64,000 bases of DNA, taken from positions 41,290,360 to 41,354,359 of the forward strand of contig CM065295.1 of the NCBI GenBank assembly GCA_032871835.1, read 5' to 3'. The stretch comes from Dipteronia dyeriana. Lineage: Eukaryota > Streptophyta > Magnoliopsida > Sapindales > Sapindaceae. Made by a program: the position numbers and the translations under genes. How positions within the stretch are numbered: the first letter of the stretch is position 1; every line of letters begins with the position of its first letter. The notes below the pieces were generated by a model. It made no database searches. It was not told the origin of the DNA and worked only from the letters and a program-made list of their open reading frames with translations. Shown one piece after another: positions 46,947 to 58,943 of this stretch.

Positions 46947-49418
46947 TGTAGGGAAAAAATTGTTTAGAAACGCAGCGGAAGCGTGAGAAAAAACGAGATT
47001 AGGGTTTGCCTATAAAAAAAATTCCCTTTTATGCAACGAGAACCTTAACCCTAGATTAATTGATGTATATAAAAGTATCGTACCTTTTTCGCGTGACGAT
47101 TGAACAAGCGCCGAATTGATTCCGCAAGATCTTCCAATCCAATCACGAACGTGAATCACCTAGGAGTGTGGGCTCCCTTTCTTTAAATTGTATTCTTGAG
47201 GATGGAGACAAACTAAATATCTTTTCTTTGTTAGTTACAAATATCCTCCAAGAGAAAAATCCAAGAACGTTCGGTCACTTATGAATTATCAATCAATTTG
47301 ATTGTAACTCGCGTAAACCTTGATTCGATGTTGTACACAAAACCCTTTTGATGTAAAGGATATTAGTATACTATCGAATACAAAAACGTTCCCCTTTTTT
47401 CTCTACTTGGCCGAATTCACACACTATTGATTAGAGATGATCGAATTTTGTCTAGAGTAAAATCAGATTTTTCTCCCTCAAAATTCCTGTGATGGCCGAA
47501 ACTTTTTCTTTCTCAAATAAAGCTTGGCCAAAATTCCTCTCTAATGCCTTAGGGCTGGTTGAATTTATCATCCACATATATATAGGTTCATAAATCCTTT
47601 CCTAAGAAGGATTCACTTGGTTGGCAAGAATCATTTCCTTAGGTGGATTTATTTGGTAGTTAGAATCCTTATCTAGAAGGAAATCTATCCTATCCTATAT
47701 TATACATGTATTGAACGAAATTCCCTTGTTTTAAGTAGATTAGGAGTGTTTAATCTCTCCTAATAAAGATTACTTGATGGACAAGAATCCTATCATTAAG
47801 TAGATTAACTTGGTGGTTATGAATCCTTTTCAAATAAGAATTCTACCACTAAGTATTTTTACTTGGTGACCAAGAATCCTTTTCCAAAAAGAATTCTTTC
47901 CTGCACCAAGACTCTTAATCCTACTCAATAGTGTATTTGTAACCATATTAAAGACTTTCTAATTTGATTAGATAAATAACTCCTTTTATTTATCTACTTA
48001 TCAAATATAGTCTTTAACATTACTATACTACAAACAATAGTATAGTTTTAGTAAATCTTCTCCTAATAGGAAAAGATTTCGACTTTTAATTAAATAATTA
48101 ATTAATCAACAAATTAATTAATTTCCATTTAATTAAATAATAATAAAATAAAAATAATATATTAAAGCTATTATCCATAGCCATTGTTGCCCATACCTAG
48201 TATAAAGGCCATATATTATTTTTCTCATTTTATTAAATCCATCGGACCTAAATAAAAAGTCCACATGTGAACTAGACCTATTCTTACAAAAAGAAACAAG
48301 TTCACATGCCTTATTACAATTCTAGATAGACCCTTATTGATCCGGTAGAATTTATCAAGTGATCCATGCATGTTTGTGTGGATTGGGGATCTTGGCGGGC
48401 TATCTAAATTTAAGCTCCAATAGACACAACTCAATCACAATCAACAAATGATTCACTTAGGTCCAATCTATTTAATTTTAGTTCATTCCACTAAAGAACT
48501 AAAATTGAACTCTTAAATAAAGATTGAATAAGTTGATGTTACTCATTCGTACCCTAGACAACCTTATTGGAGAAAGTGTATCCTCGTGAAGAATGACAGT
48601 AATCGCCGAGAACTCATAGACCGCCTATAGCTCTCCAAGTTACCATATTTACTCATATGACCACATTTTGAACTTGGATATTTTGACTTGTCTAGAAGCC
48701 ATGTTTCAATAGACACTATTGAAAACTTAACATTAAAATTTAATATCCAATACCTCAAAACATCCATATGATGGTATTCTACTCTCATTCAATAAATGGA
48801 GTCATGATGTCCATGTCTATAAATGAAGTCCTCTATCGATTTACAAATGAATACCACCAAACTATCGAGGATAGACTATGCTATATAATCGTACTCATTG
48901 ATAGCTCAAATGACAACACTTGCAACCATAAGTCCATCATTTATCTCTGGATTGAGATAGACTCTCCGATTGTCTTCAAATGAAAACTTTTATCCATTGA
49001 CGGTTCTAGATAAAGTATTTCATTTTGATCCTATTCAATGCACCCAGTGCACTAGATTCTTTTGCCCAAAGACACCTCACTTTGATGATTTTAGACTCAT
49101 CATAACACATTTGATTCCACTCAAATGTTAGCAAAAGAATCTACAACTTTAACAAGATAAAGGTGTCCAATCTTCTATCTTAAGTTGTGAATATTATTCA
49201 AGACTAACTAAAGAATTGTGTCTACCTCATACATATCTAGATGTATGAACAATTCTTCTTTTCTCATAGTCTTTTGACCTTATGATTATTTACTTTTGAC
49301 AATTATAATAATTAGACTGTAAATGCTATAAGATTTGTTAAACTAGAAATCACTTTATTCATATGAAAAGATTGTTAATTACAATATTGCACTCTTGCTA
49401 TCGAGCATAATCCTAACA
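46947..49418 (-). repeat. 5' LTR of C3 (2,472 bp, complete)
   Basis: On the minus strand it starts TGTTAGGATTATGCTCG at 49,418 and ends CCCTACA at 46,947, next to the PBS. It contains many AATCC-type words, including CTTGGTGGTTAAGAATCC and CCAAGTAAATCC variants that repeat in its middle third (about 47,600-47,900). Confidence 0.8.
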
Positions 49419-50062
49419 GTCCCAACTGCTCCGGTAATAGGCCAAGCCATTTAGTAGTAGTAAGCCGCGACGTTTGTGGTGAATGTTCACCTCAGATTAG
49501 CCACAGAAGGCATTAACCCTTAGATAATTGTGCTAGAAGCTAGGGAGGATACCAGTAGACTAGGTACCAGACTACCTACCTTCGATAGACCGGGACCTCC
49601 GCCACCGGTACTAGTCCATGAAAGGTAAGGGCCTCTGCCCTTGGTTCATGATAGGTTAGGGTCCATGCCCCCAGTTTCGAAAAGGCAAGTTATCAACCCC
49701 GATATGTAAAGTCAGCCTTTGACATCCCACAAAGGGAACCTTGTCACCCAGCTCAAACGTTAGCTGAAAAAAAACCTCGATCCGCTGTGAGAGGAAGCAG
49801 AAGAAGTTCCCGAGAGAACCCCCTAGGAGAACAACCGAGATGAGGCTTTCATAGCTTCAGAGGAGTCTGATAATGAGGATTTAGAGGTCGTGTCTAAGAA
49901 CGCAGGAAATAAATGTCTGCAGGACTAGGTAGCCCGAATAGCAAAAGAGATCCAGGAATTAAATAAGGGAAATAACCAAAAAAAAACTAGAAAGACCCCT
50001 TGGGCGAAATGAATGCCCCCTTCTCCAAAAGGATCAAGGAGGCAGAGCTTCCCTAAAAATTT

Positions 50063-51240
50063 AAGATGTCTGCTGATAAGTACTCCGAGACAGAGGATCC
50101 CCTGAGTCACCTAAAGAGCTTTGTACAGTAGATAGAGATTCTGAACGCTACCAGAGATGCCATATGTAGAATGTTATCGACCACACTAACTGACTACGCC
50201 AAGACGTGGTACAGAAAATTGTCAGCAAGTAGTGTTGACACCTTTACTAAGTTGTCTAGTGATTTTTATGCTCAATTCTAGTGTATCAAGCCAAGTCCCA
50301 AGGATCTTATCCATCTGTAGTACGTGATCCTTGAGCGAAGTGAATCGCTCAGATCTTACATAGTGAAATTCCATAAAGAGATGATCTAGATGAGGGTCTT
50401 TACTGAAATATAAACCTTGACCAACTTCTATAGAAACCTATGGACTGGTAGGTTGTTCCGGTCATTCGCCAAGCGTTCACCAGAAACGTACCAGAAGGCC
50501 TATAATAAGGCCCTCGAACAAGTGGAGATAGATGAACAACTTAGGGTCAAGATAGAGCACGATGACCTGAGGATTTCCAAGTGCCAAAAGAAGAAAATGC
50601 CCAAGTCTACACCAGTTTAAAAGGCTCAAAACGTACCTCACAATTGGTCTACACATCGCCCTCACGTCTCCAATCTCAACGGGAGTGGTACCCAGCGAGA
50701 AGAACCCTACCTCAAGCCTTGCCTCCTTCTAGGGAGGTAGCACAGATAGCCCAAGAAGAAGAGGGGTATACACCCCGCTCAACGTTTCTCACGAGACGAT
50801 ATACCTCACCATTCATAACAAGGGGCTACTCAGAAAACCCGGCCCTATGAAAGCACCAGGTTGATACACGGAATCACTATAAATATTGTGACTTCAACGA
50901 TGATGTGAGACAAAACACCTCGAAATGCTATAGCCTACGTAAATAGATTGAGGCTCTGGTGAGAGGTGGTTGCCTGGTAGAATTCCTACAGCAGGTGCAT
51001 GATAGCATCCACATGGGAAAAAAGGTACATACCGAAATCAAGGAAGATGCAAAAAGAAGAAAGGTGAAATGTTAGGATCTGATATAGCAGATCTAGGTTA
51101 TCCATACCATCAGTGGAGGACCTAACTTGGTAGAAACTTCTAGCGACTCCAAGAAGAATCATGCCAGGAAAGTACCTAGGGTTAAGGGAGGATAGGGCAT
51201 TCTTAAAATCGTCCGGGGATCAATAGGATCCTTATCATCA
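50063..51240 (+). pseudogene. Gypsy G2 gag
   Basis: Capsid protein. It begins about 50,066 (MSADKYSETEDPLSHLKSF), then ATRDAICRMLSTTLTDYAKT, WYRKLSASSVDTFTKLS and RSESLRSYIVKFHKEMI (the gag core), and TNFYRNLWTGRLFRSFAKRS. In the C-terminal part YCDFNDDVRQNTSKCYSLRK resembles the gypsy His/Cys block. ISGGPNLVETSSDSKKNHAR is the last recognisable piece (about 51,105). Stops occur at about 50,130, 50,279, 50,319, 50,388 and 50,411. Confidence 0.85.
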
Positions 51241-51700
51241 GCTCAGATCATCTTCACCGAGGAAGACTTGTACAATAAAGTGCAACCCCAAGATGATCCC
51301 ATGGTTGTCACCGTGGAAATTGCAAATTGCTTAGTCCACCGCGTCCTGATAGACACTAGTAGCAGCGTGGACATTCTCTTCAAAGACACCTTAGAGAGGT
51401 TTAACTTGAAGCAGTGCTTCTACAATAGCTGTACCATGCCGCTATATGGATTTTTTGGGTTCTCACTAATGCTAGTCAGGTTGAAGATCATGTTGGTGAT
51501 GGTAGGAGCTGCCCCGCTCTAGTAGAACATCATGACCGATTTTGTGGCAGTAGACAACTCATCTGCTTACAATGCCATCCTTAGGAGGCCTTTCTTGTCA
51601 GCTCTAAAAGGGGTCATGTCGATCTGCCACAATAAGGGGTGACCAACAGGTAACTCGCAAGTGCTACATAGTGTTCACCAAACCAGCAGCACTGGCCAAA
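51241..51700 (+). pseudogene. Gypsy G2 protease
   Basis: IIFTEEDLYNKVQPQDDPMV leads to HRVLIDTSSSVDILFKDTL. This is the active-site block, with the usual D-x-G-S-S read here as D-T-S-S-S. If Gly is really Ser, the fold is impaired. TMPLYGFFGF and, past a TAG at about 51,520, YNAILRRPFLSALK complete the domain. The first stretch is open for 84 residues. Confidence 0.8.
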
Positions 51701-51939
51701 CAGTACGCACAGATAGTTGTTGTGCCCAAGTAGAAACCATCAGGAAGGGATCATCACATTCAGGATGCCACAGAGGAAATGAAAAGAACATAGGAATCCG
51801 AGGCAGAGATCCTGGTTGTTGAGGAAGAGGAAAAATATAAGAGGTGGCTAGTGGCCACCCAGTCGATGTGTTGGAAAAAATACCTATCAGAGGAGATGAT
51901 CCAACCAAGGTGGTCAAGGTAGAAGCTTCACTGGAAGCA

Positions 51940-52760
51940 GAAATGAAGGAGGGACTGATTAGACTCCTCTGAAAGTACAGCGATATCTTTACCTAGAGCT
52001 ATAAGGAGATGTCAGGGATCCCCATCTCTTTGACATATCATAAACTAGCAGTCGACCACACCTTCAAGCCAGTCAGGCAAAAACGATGGTACTTTAGCCT
52101 CGAAAGGAATGTCGCGGTACAAGAAAAGGTCGACAAGTTATTAAAGGTTGGATTCCTCTAGGAATCCCAATACCCAAAATGGATCGCCAATCTGGTAATG
52201 GTCACCAAAGCTAATGGGAAGTGGCGCATGTGCGTTGACTACACAGATCTCAATTGCACCTGCCCCAAGGATAGTTTCTCACTACCAAAGATTGATCAAC
52301 TGGTAGACTCAACTGCGGGGAACAAAAACCTTAACTTTATAGATGCATTCTTAAAGTATAATCAAATCATGATACACCTCGCTGATCAAGACAAGACTGT
52401 CTTTTTTACCGGGTAGGACCTCTATTGCTATAAGGTAATGCCTTTCGGTCTCAAGAATGCAAGTGCCACCTATCAATGCTTTGTCAACTGGTTGTTTAAG
52501 CAGGAGATAAAAAAAAGATGGAGGTTTACAAAGATGACTTGTTCAATAAGTCCCAAGTAACAGAACAGTGTCAGGACCACCTCTGTCAGACCTTCCAGAT
52601 AGTAAGAGAGAACCAGATACGGTTGAACCTTGTCAAATACGACTTCGAGGTAGCAGCAGGGACGTTCCTCGGATTCATGGTCCAAGAAAGGGGAATAGAG
52701 GCCAACCAAGAGAAGATTCATGCCATCTTGGATCTCAAGTCTATCAATTCTCTCAAGTAG
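51940..52760 (+). pseudogene. Gypsy G2 reverse transcriptase
   Basis: Blocks in order: SGIPISLTYHKLAVDHTFKP-like RT start (about 52,015), KRWYFSLERNVAVQEKVDKL, NLVMVTKANGKWRMCVDYTD, LNCTCPKDSFSLPKIDQLVD (the Tat-specific motif), LNFIDAFLKYNQI (Asp), YKVMPFGLKNASATYQ, then the catalytic region at about 52,518 as MEVYKDDLFNKS. The family's YVDD is here Y-K-D-D. GTFLGFMVQERGIEANQEKI follows. Frame changes lie at about 52,415 and 52,510. The polymerase signature is damaged, so this copy would be inactive. Confidence 0.88.
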
Positions 52761-52779
52761 GTACAGGATTTAACCGGTC

Positions 52780-53560
52780 GAATGGTAGCTCTCAACCTCT
52801 TCATATCACGACCCACTTATAAGTATCTTCCTTTCTTCAAAGCTATCAAACAAGGGAAAAACTTGAAATGGGACCAAGATAACGAGCTAGCTTTCCTGTC
52901 CCTGAATTAGTACTTATCTATTGCACAACTTCTGGGCACCGGGGAAGAGCTACAAATATATCTGGCCATATCAGAGACAATGGTTAGTGGGGCCCTTGAT
53001 AAGGAGTATGGGGATGGGGTCCAATGACCCATTTACTATATGAGCCGCGCCTTAACCAAACCAGAGAGGAACTACACTCTATTGGAGAAGCTCGTCTTCA
53101 CTTTGGTAACCTTAGCTAAGAAGCTCTGCCCCTACTTATAGACCTGATTCCTAGAGAGATCATGAACCCACAGATTGGCTAACTGATTAAGAGGCTTGGA
53201 TCCTGTATATAGATGGAGCATCAGGTTAGGGAGGTAGTGGAGCTGGAATCGTCTTAACCAATACGGAGAAGGTTGAGTGTTGATACTATTTTCATTTTGA
53301 ATTCAATACTAGCAACAACAAAGCAGAGTATGAAGCTTTCCTATGAGGGATCAGAGTGGCAGCCGAGCTTGGGGTATATTTTCTCCATGCTAGATTTGAT
53401 TCACAACCGGTTGTCCACCAGGTTATTGGACTCTATCAAACACAAGTGACAACATGGCAGCCTACCTCAAGATAGTCCAGAAGCTCAGGTCTCGGTTCAG
53501 GAGGTACCCCTCTAGGTAATTCCCCAGTCCAACATAGCATATGGAAAAGAGTTTAGCATG
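52780..53560 (+). pseudogene. Gypsy G2 RNase H and second RNase H
   Basis: The first RNase H has NLKWDQDNELAFLSLN, IYLAISETMVSGALDKE, PIYYMSRALTKPERNYTLLE and KLVFTLVTLAKKLCPYL (53,038-53,140). The second, archaeal-type domain follows at about 53,210-53,500 with MDGAS-GGSGAGIVLTNT, FNTSNNKAEYEAFL, VAAELGVYFLHARFDSQPVV and DNMAAYLKIVQKLRSRF. Several stops and shifts are present. The same doubled RNase H occurs in G1. Confidence 0.8.
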
Positions 53561-53569
53561 GTGGACCGA

Positions 53570-54860
53570 ATCCCTTATTGGATGGATCCTATCGTCGACT
53601 ATCTCAAAGAAGAAAAGCTCCTCGATGATCCTGACCAAGCTTGCAAGCGAAAAAGCATCTCAGCTCATTTCTACTTAGTAAATGGGTATCTCTACCGAAG
53701 AAGAAGGTCCCTTCCCCTACTCTGATGTTTGCATCCTATTGACGCTAGTTGGGCCCTTAGAGCAGTCCATTCAGAGGATTGAGAGAAACACATAGGAGGA
53801 GAGGCCCTAGCTTACCAGGTGCTGCGTATGGGATACTACTGGCTAACTCTATACCATGATGCAAGGCAGTTCGTTCGATCGTACGAGCCTTGCCAAAAAT
53901 CATTCAATCTGAACCATTTACTACGGAACGACTCAACTCCATCAGCTCACCAAATTCCTTTACTATTTAGGGGGTTGCCTTGATTGGGGCCTTTCCCGAT
54001 TGCCCCTGGTCAAGCCAAGCATACCATAATCACGATCGACTACTTTACCAAATGGGTGGAAGCAAAATCGTTTTCCAAAATAACGGAGGAAAATACCACC
54101 AAACTCATCAATACGAACTTGGTTTATAGGTTTGGTACCCCAATGATCATCATCACTGACCTCGAAAAACGGTTCGATAATACAAGGTTAAGAGAATTCT
54201 GTGACAAGCTGGGTATCGACCTTCGTTTCGCGTCTGTAGCTCACCCTCTGACCAACGGATTAGTTGAGGCTACCAACAAGGCCATCAAGAAGCTCATAAA
54301 GAAGAAGCTACAACAAAAGAAGGGAAAGTGGGTAGGGGAGCTCTATGATGTACTCTGGGCCTACCACATCACCAAGAGGACCGAAACCAAATAAACCCCT
54401 TACTCTTTAGCTTTTGGTGTAGATACGGTCTTACCTATCGAGCATAAACTGACCTCCTTCAGAGTCCAACACTTCAACCTGGAAACCAATGAGGTCAAGC
54501 TAAGGGCTCCATTGGACCTCCTAGAAGAAAATCAAGACATGGTAGTGGAAAGAAGAGCAGTCTACCAGAGCCGCATTGCGAGGTACTTCAATAAGAAGGT
54601 CAGAACCTCTTCAAAGAGAGAGACCTAGTACTCAGAAAGGTAATCGAAAACACTAGGAACCGTTCGGATGAGGTACTAGCACCGAATTGGGAAGACCCCT
54701 ACTGGTAAAAATGGTAATCTGTATCGGGGCCTACAAACCAGAAGATATGGAGGGACGTCTTACCGACCATACTTGGAATACAGACCACTTAAAGAGGTTT
54801 TACCCGTATAAAGGGCCGAGGTCCAAAGTGGAATCATATCGGTGGCATCTTGGATAGGTA
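53570..54860 (+). pseudogene. Gypsy G2 integrase
   Basis: The zinc-binding part (about 53,690-53,940) reads ALAYQVLRMGYYWLTLYHDA, QFVRSYEPCQKSFN. The core runs GPFPIAPGQAKHTIITIDYF (the first-Asp region, where the family has LDLVGPFP), TKWVEAKSFSKITEENTTKL, FGTPMIIITDLEKRFDN (second Asp, D-L-E) and HPLTNGLVEATNKAIKKLI (Glu). YSLAFGVDTVLPIE and an RIARYFNKKV tail follow. It is open for 136 residues at 53,984-54,394. Stops lie before and after it (about 53,965 and 54,394). Confidence 0.88.
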
Positions 54861-54989
54861 CCGGTATTTATATAATGAAGTGTATAACCATTTAATTATC
54901 AACAAAATTCCCTTTTTTCCTCCACTTACATTTGTCTCTATTATGTGCCTAAGATTTCACATTGTATGTTAGCCATGAACCGGGAAGTG

Positions 54990-55380
54990 CCATATGGCAT
55001 TCTCGATGCCATGGTCGGGCTACCACTCCCAAGAAGGAAATGGACATAGGAGCATAGTTGTCTGCCAAATATAGGTTACGAAGTTATGGTCTTGGTTTCC
55101 CGTCGCATCCTCAAGACCAGGTAGAGCAAAACAACATTTATGATGTTTTGGTCGGGCTACCACCCCTAAGAAGGGTCTGGATGTAGGAGGATAGTTGCCT
55201 AACAGATTCGGGTTATGAAGTTGTGGCCCTGGTTGCTCATTGCTCGTTGCTTTCTCAAGACCAGGATAGCCGAATGGCATTCCTGATGTCTTGTTCGGGG
55301 CTACCACGCCCAAGAAGGATTCGGGACGTAAGAGCATAGTTGCCTACTCGGATCGTTATCACCCGAATATTAGATTTCCC
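54990..55380. repeat. ~139 bp tandem repeat, about 2.7 units
   Basis: Units contain GGTCGGGCTACCAC (55,014, 55,150 and, with a change, 55,292), AAGAAGGA, AGCATAGTTGCCTA and CAAGACCAGG. The same unit type is found in tail Y at 26,190-26,430. In G2 it lies between pol and the antisense ORF, in Y next to the LTR. Confidence 0.8.
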
Positions 55381-56249
55381 CTGTGCGGGGATGATAGGTA
55401 CTTTGATGGATGTATTCAACTAGATTGTCACTTAGGAACCAAAAATCTCCAGACTTAGGAAACTTGGTACCTTGATTTTCCTAAAAAGGATAAACAATTT
55501 TGACAAGGATCCTTAGGGATCACTCTGACTAAGTACCTAGGTAACTTGGTACTAGTCACTTATTACGGTTTCTCCTTACCAGTTTTTAAGTTTTCTTAAG
55601 TTATCAGGTTTCATTTAAGTCAAGAATACACAAAGGACTTGACCCTGGAACACCAGGTACCTCGAACATGGTATCACCTAAGTATCAGGGTAACAGAAAC
55701 ATTGGAATTCTTAGTACCTAGATTCGTTCGAATTGATTTTTGCCTAAGTACCAAAATCCCCAGAATAGGGACATTTAGCACCATAATTCTCCCAGTAATC
55801 ATTGTTGATAATTTTCCTTAAGGAAGTTTTCTGAGATTCATTTTTACTAAGCACCTCGATGACTTGGTACCAGTCACCTGATACGCCTAATTTCATATAC
55901 TTGATAAATTTTAAGCTTTCCATATGTTACCAGATATTGTTAAGTCAGGTGTATGTAGGGGACTAATTTTGGAACAAGACACTTCGGATTTATAACCAAG
56001 TTGATTCAGCCAAGGTAAAGGTCAATTTGGAATGGATATCAAGGAAAAGAAAAGGACTATTTCATTGATCTTTCAAGAGCCCCATCCCCCGCTTGTGGGT
56101 TACATACATGCTAAAAAAAAAGATAATGCTGAGTCATTTTACCTAGCAGGGAGCCCACCCCATTTTCCAGGATACATATAAAGAACTAAAAAACTAATTT
56201 TTGGAACGAGACATATAGCAACCTCCTCCTAATTCACATCTTCTCACGT
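55381..56249. other. G2 spacer rich in GGTACC words
   Basis: Non-coding DNA between the repeat block and the antisense ORF. Words like TTGGTACC, GTACCTAGG and AAGTACC recur every few dozen bases (about 55,390-55,900), matching words in the G2 LTR. No ORF is seen. Confidence 0.5.
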
Positions 56250-58935
56250 TTCTACTTTAACTCCTGGCTCAACCCCTTCAACAAGCATAACATCACCACC
56301 CAGAGCTCTTGTATCCAGACCTGTAGGGGGCTCACCTGTTATCTGCTCCACTACCTCTGCTCATGCCACATCAGCTAAGGCCTCTACCTGGATTTGGTCA
56401 GACTGAATCTCCACTATAGTAGCCAGGTCAGATTGCTCCGCTACAATTTCCATGGTGAGACTAGCCAAGCCACCTACATCATTGGCAGCATAGATGGAGG
56501 GGTTGGTAGGATAGAAATTCCACCCTCAGCTTGGACCTCTGCAACATCCGGGGCCTTCGAGCAGGGATCCGTTCAAACACATAGAAGAAGAGAAGAAAAG
56601 AAATGGGTCGCTGGTCTTCATCATCAACATCAACAACACAGGCAGTTTGGGAGGTGCCTGTCTTAGTGGAAGCAGGAGGACCCATCTTTCTGGCCTTCTC
56701 CAGTATCTCCTCATTGTCCCATTTTTCAAAAAATGCTAATGTCAAAATGATGAGGAAGAGTAAGAGCTACATGGTAAGCCGCGAAAAAGTACCTCTCCCC
56801 AAACAAGGCATCCACCTTGGATTCTAAGCCAGTCACGCTAGCGTGCAGTGCCCGGTTCTCTTCTTCTAGCTCTCTGATCCTTTTCTTCATGACATCCCTC
56901 TCCAGAGTGTGGCGTTCCAACCTGAGAACTCTCAGTCGTAGGAGTGCATCATTCGCTAATAGTCACACTGGACATCATCGAGCTTCTTTTCAATCTTTTC
57001 CAAGTCCTGATTCAGAGCTTACACGATTTTCTATGCATCAGTGAACCCAATCTTAGCTGCTCTCAGCTGAGTCTCAACGGTGTCAACCCGTTCCTGGAGA
57101 GAATCCATATGTTGGCTCATTGCCACGTTGAACTGGAAGGCCTGCCAGGTAAGACATACAAGTTAACAATCTCCTGGATACCTAAAAGGTGCGACACATG
57201 GAAAAGAATGAGTGGAGCAATATTTATCTCAGCTAGGAGAGTAGAGCCTTTGGTGATCAGGTTGTCCACCGATATGGAGTTCATGGCCCCTAACCCCTCA
57301 ACCAGGCATAAATCTGTAAACTGATTCAGGACCTCATCTGGCTACTGCTCTTTGACCAAGGTCGAGATCAATCTTGCTAAACAATGGCAGTAGTGATGGG
57401 TTCAAGACTCCACTCTACCCCGGTAGATTTTTTGACAGTTGCAAAATAGGGGGATGAGGAATAGAAGCAGAAGTAGCAACAGAAGAAGTAATGGTTGCAA
57501 CAGTAAAAGTATAATCAACGGTATGAACACTAGCAACAACAATCTGGGACCTAGGTACGGGAGGTGGAGGTAGAGCCACTATAGGTACCTCAGAAGAAGC
57601 TGGTACCCGTCTGTCATGCCTTGCCGAAGTAGAAGGGGTAGGATTTCTACCATATTTGGTAGTAGTTGGAAGCTAGGAGGTATGAGACTTGGATGGTGAA
57701 GCACAGAGAGAGAAAGTCAAGTCTTTAGTCTTCTCGACTGACGAAGGAACTATAGAAACTATAAGAGCAGAAGGTTAGCATCTACATAACCGGTACATAA
57801 ATAAAGCAGAATCAGAAACAATGTTTAGTTAGGGAAGCAAGACAGATACAGAGGTAGCAGTCTACCTTCCAGGCATCAAAGGCATCCGAGGTTGGATATT
57901 TGAGATTGACATAGAACCGATCGATGATAGCTTTCAAAATTTCTCCAACTCAGCAAAGAGACTACCCTTCTCCCAGGTGGGCTTACCACTGAACCGGGTG
58001 GGAACCTCAAACTCTATCCCCCAATATGGATTGAGCTACCCCAGTTGCCACCAAACACAACCCACTCCATATTCCATGAGGTATCCTTCTTCATAGCCCT
58101 CGGTACACCGAAGTTTAAATTATTCTTTGCCCGTGCATAAAACTGTCCCCTTGGGCTAAGAGAGTTGACAGTAACCTAGAATACATACCTCAGCTCATCC
58201 AGTCCTGATTCCCTATTGAGGTTATCTTTCTCGCACTGCTCCTTCCATAACACTTGGAACCTAACCAGATGCCTCTAAAACCCCGAGGTCAATTAGAGGG
58301 GGTAAGCTACATGGCATTAAGCACCTTGTGGAGGGTAGGATGAAGAGAAAGCCTAACCCCACACTCAAAAGCAGTAGTACGGATTGGGAGCTGGCCCGGA
58401 AGGGGGTCATAGTCATCGTACCCTCGATGCGGTATGGTAATTGTGATGCTATCAGGAATAGAGAAATTCCTCCTTAGATGTCTGATCGAGTCGGTTGTGG
58501 CGGTGGAGATAGATACACTAAAAATCATAAGGAAGAGAAAGTACTCCTCCTAGTCCTCGGCCAATCCTGACCTCGAAAGACTCTTCGTCTGAATCTCCCT
58601 CAGCTATCTCAAGTGAGGTATCAAGGTTTTTCAAAAATCCAGGCCTTATAACGATATTCCGATTTAAACGACGACGGCAGAGTAAGGTCGTCGCTTCCAC
58701 CACTGTCTTTTTCGTGAGCTCGCTTTTCGTGAGCCAAGATTTAGGAATCGTCATCGAAGATTTTATCCAGACTTATAGGGGAAGACATAGTAGTACCAGA
58801 AGGCATAAAGAAGAATGAGAGATGGAAGGTTGAAGATAAAGATGAAGACAGTGGATAAAAAGCAAGATTGGTTTTCAAATTTTGAAATGAGGAAAATAAA
58901 AAGGTGTTAATACACGAAGAGGGATTCCAGTACAA
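56250..58935 (-). pseudogene. G2 antisense ORF, Transposase_28-like, decayed
   Basis: On the minus strand from about 58,807 (MPSGTTMSSPISLDKIFDDD), broken by stops and shifts. The family core lies at about 58,530-57,900: NFSIPDSITITIPHRG, IRTTAFECGVRLSLHPTLHK (LPLHP block), LTP-LT-GF and VLWKEQ-type pieces, then FYARAKNNLNF-type and MEYGVGC-type pieces near 58,080. Further down (56,920-56,530) a coiled coil, MERHTLERDVMKKRIRELEE, then NRALHASVTGLESKVDAL. The end is an acidic tail (TACVVDVDDEDQ). It is the same protein type as the G1 antisense ORF and sits in the same place. Function unknown. Confidence 0.65.
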
Positions 58936-58943
58936 ATAGAAGA

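Larger units (their letters stand above)
38437..49418 (-). mobile_element. Ty1/copia element C3 with an inverted copy of its own 5' end in place of its 3' end
   Basis: On the minus strand the element runs from an LTR at 49,418, through the PBS, leader, gag, protease, integrase, RT and RNase H, down to about 41,763, where the coding sequence stops within the last residues of RNase H. At that point an inverted (plus-strand) copy of its own LTR (truncated), PBS, leader and first 12 gag codons follows, from about 41,748 back to 38,464. The arms are about 3.3 kb and about 96% alike in the parts I compared. At the outer left edge, TTAATTACAATATT (38,438) is a short copy of the outer end of the right LTR (49,375). 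No 5 bp target duplication is seen (CCCAA follows 49,418). Motifs are Tork/Tnt1-like. Confidence 0.8.

Noticed and set aside
49419..49423. Target duplication for the C3 element
   Set aside because: CCCAA on the right has no copy at the left end (38,437); the rearranged left end explains its absence, so none is claimed.
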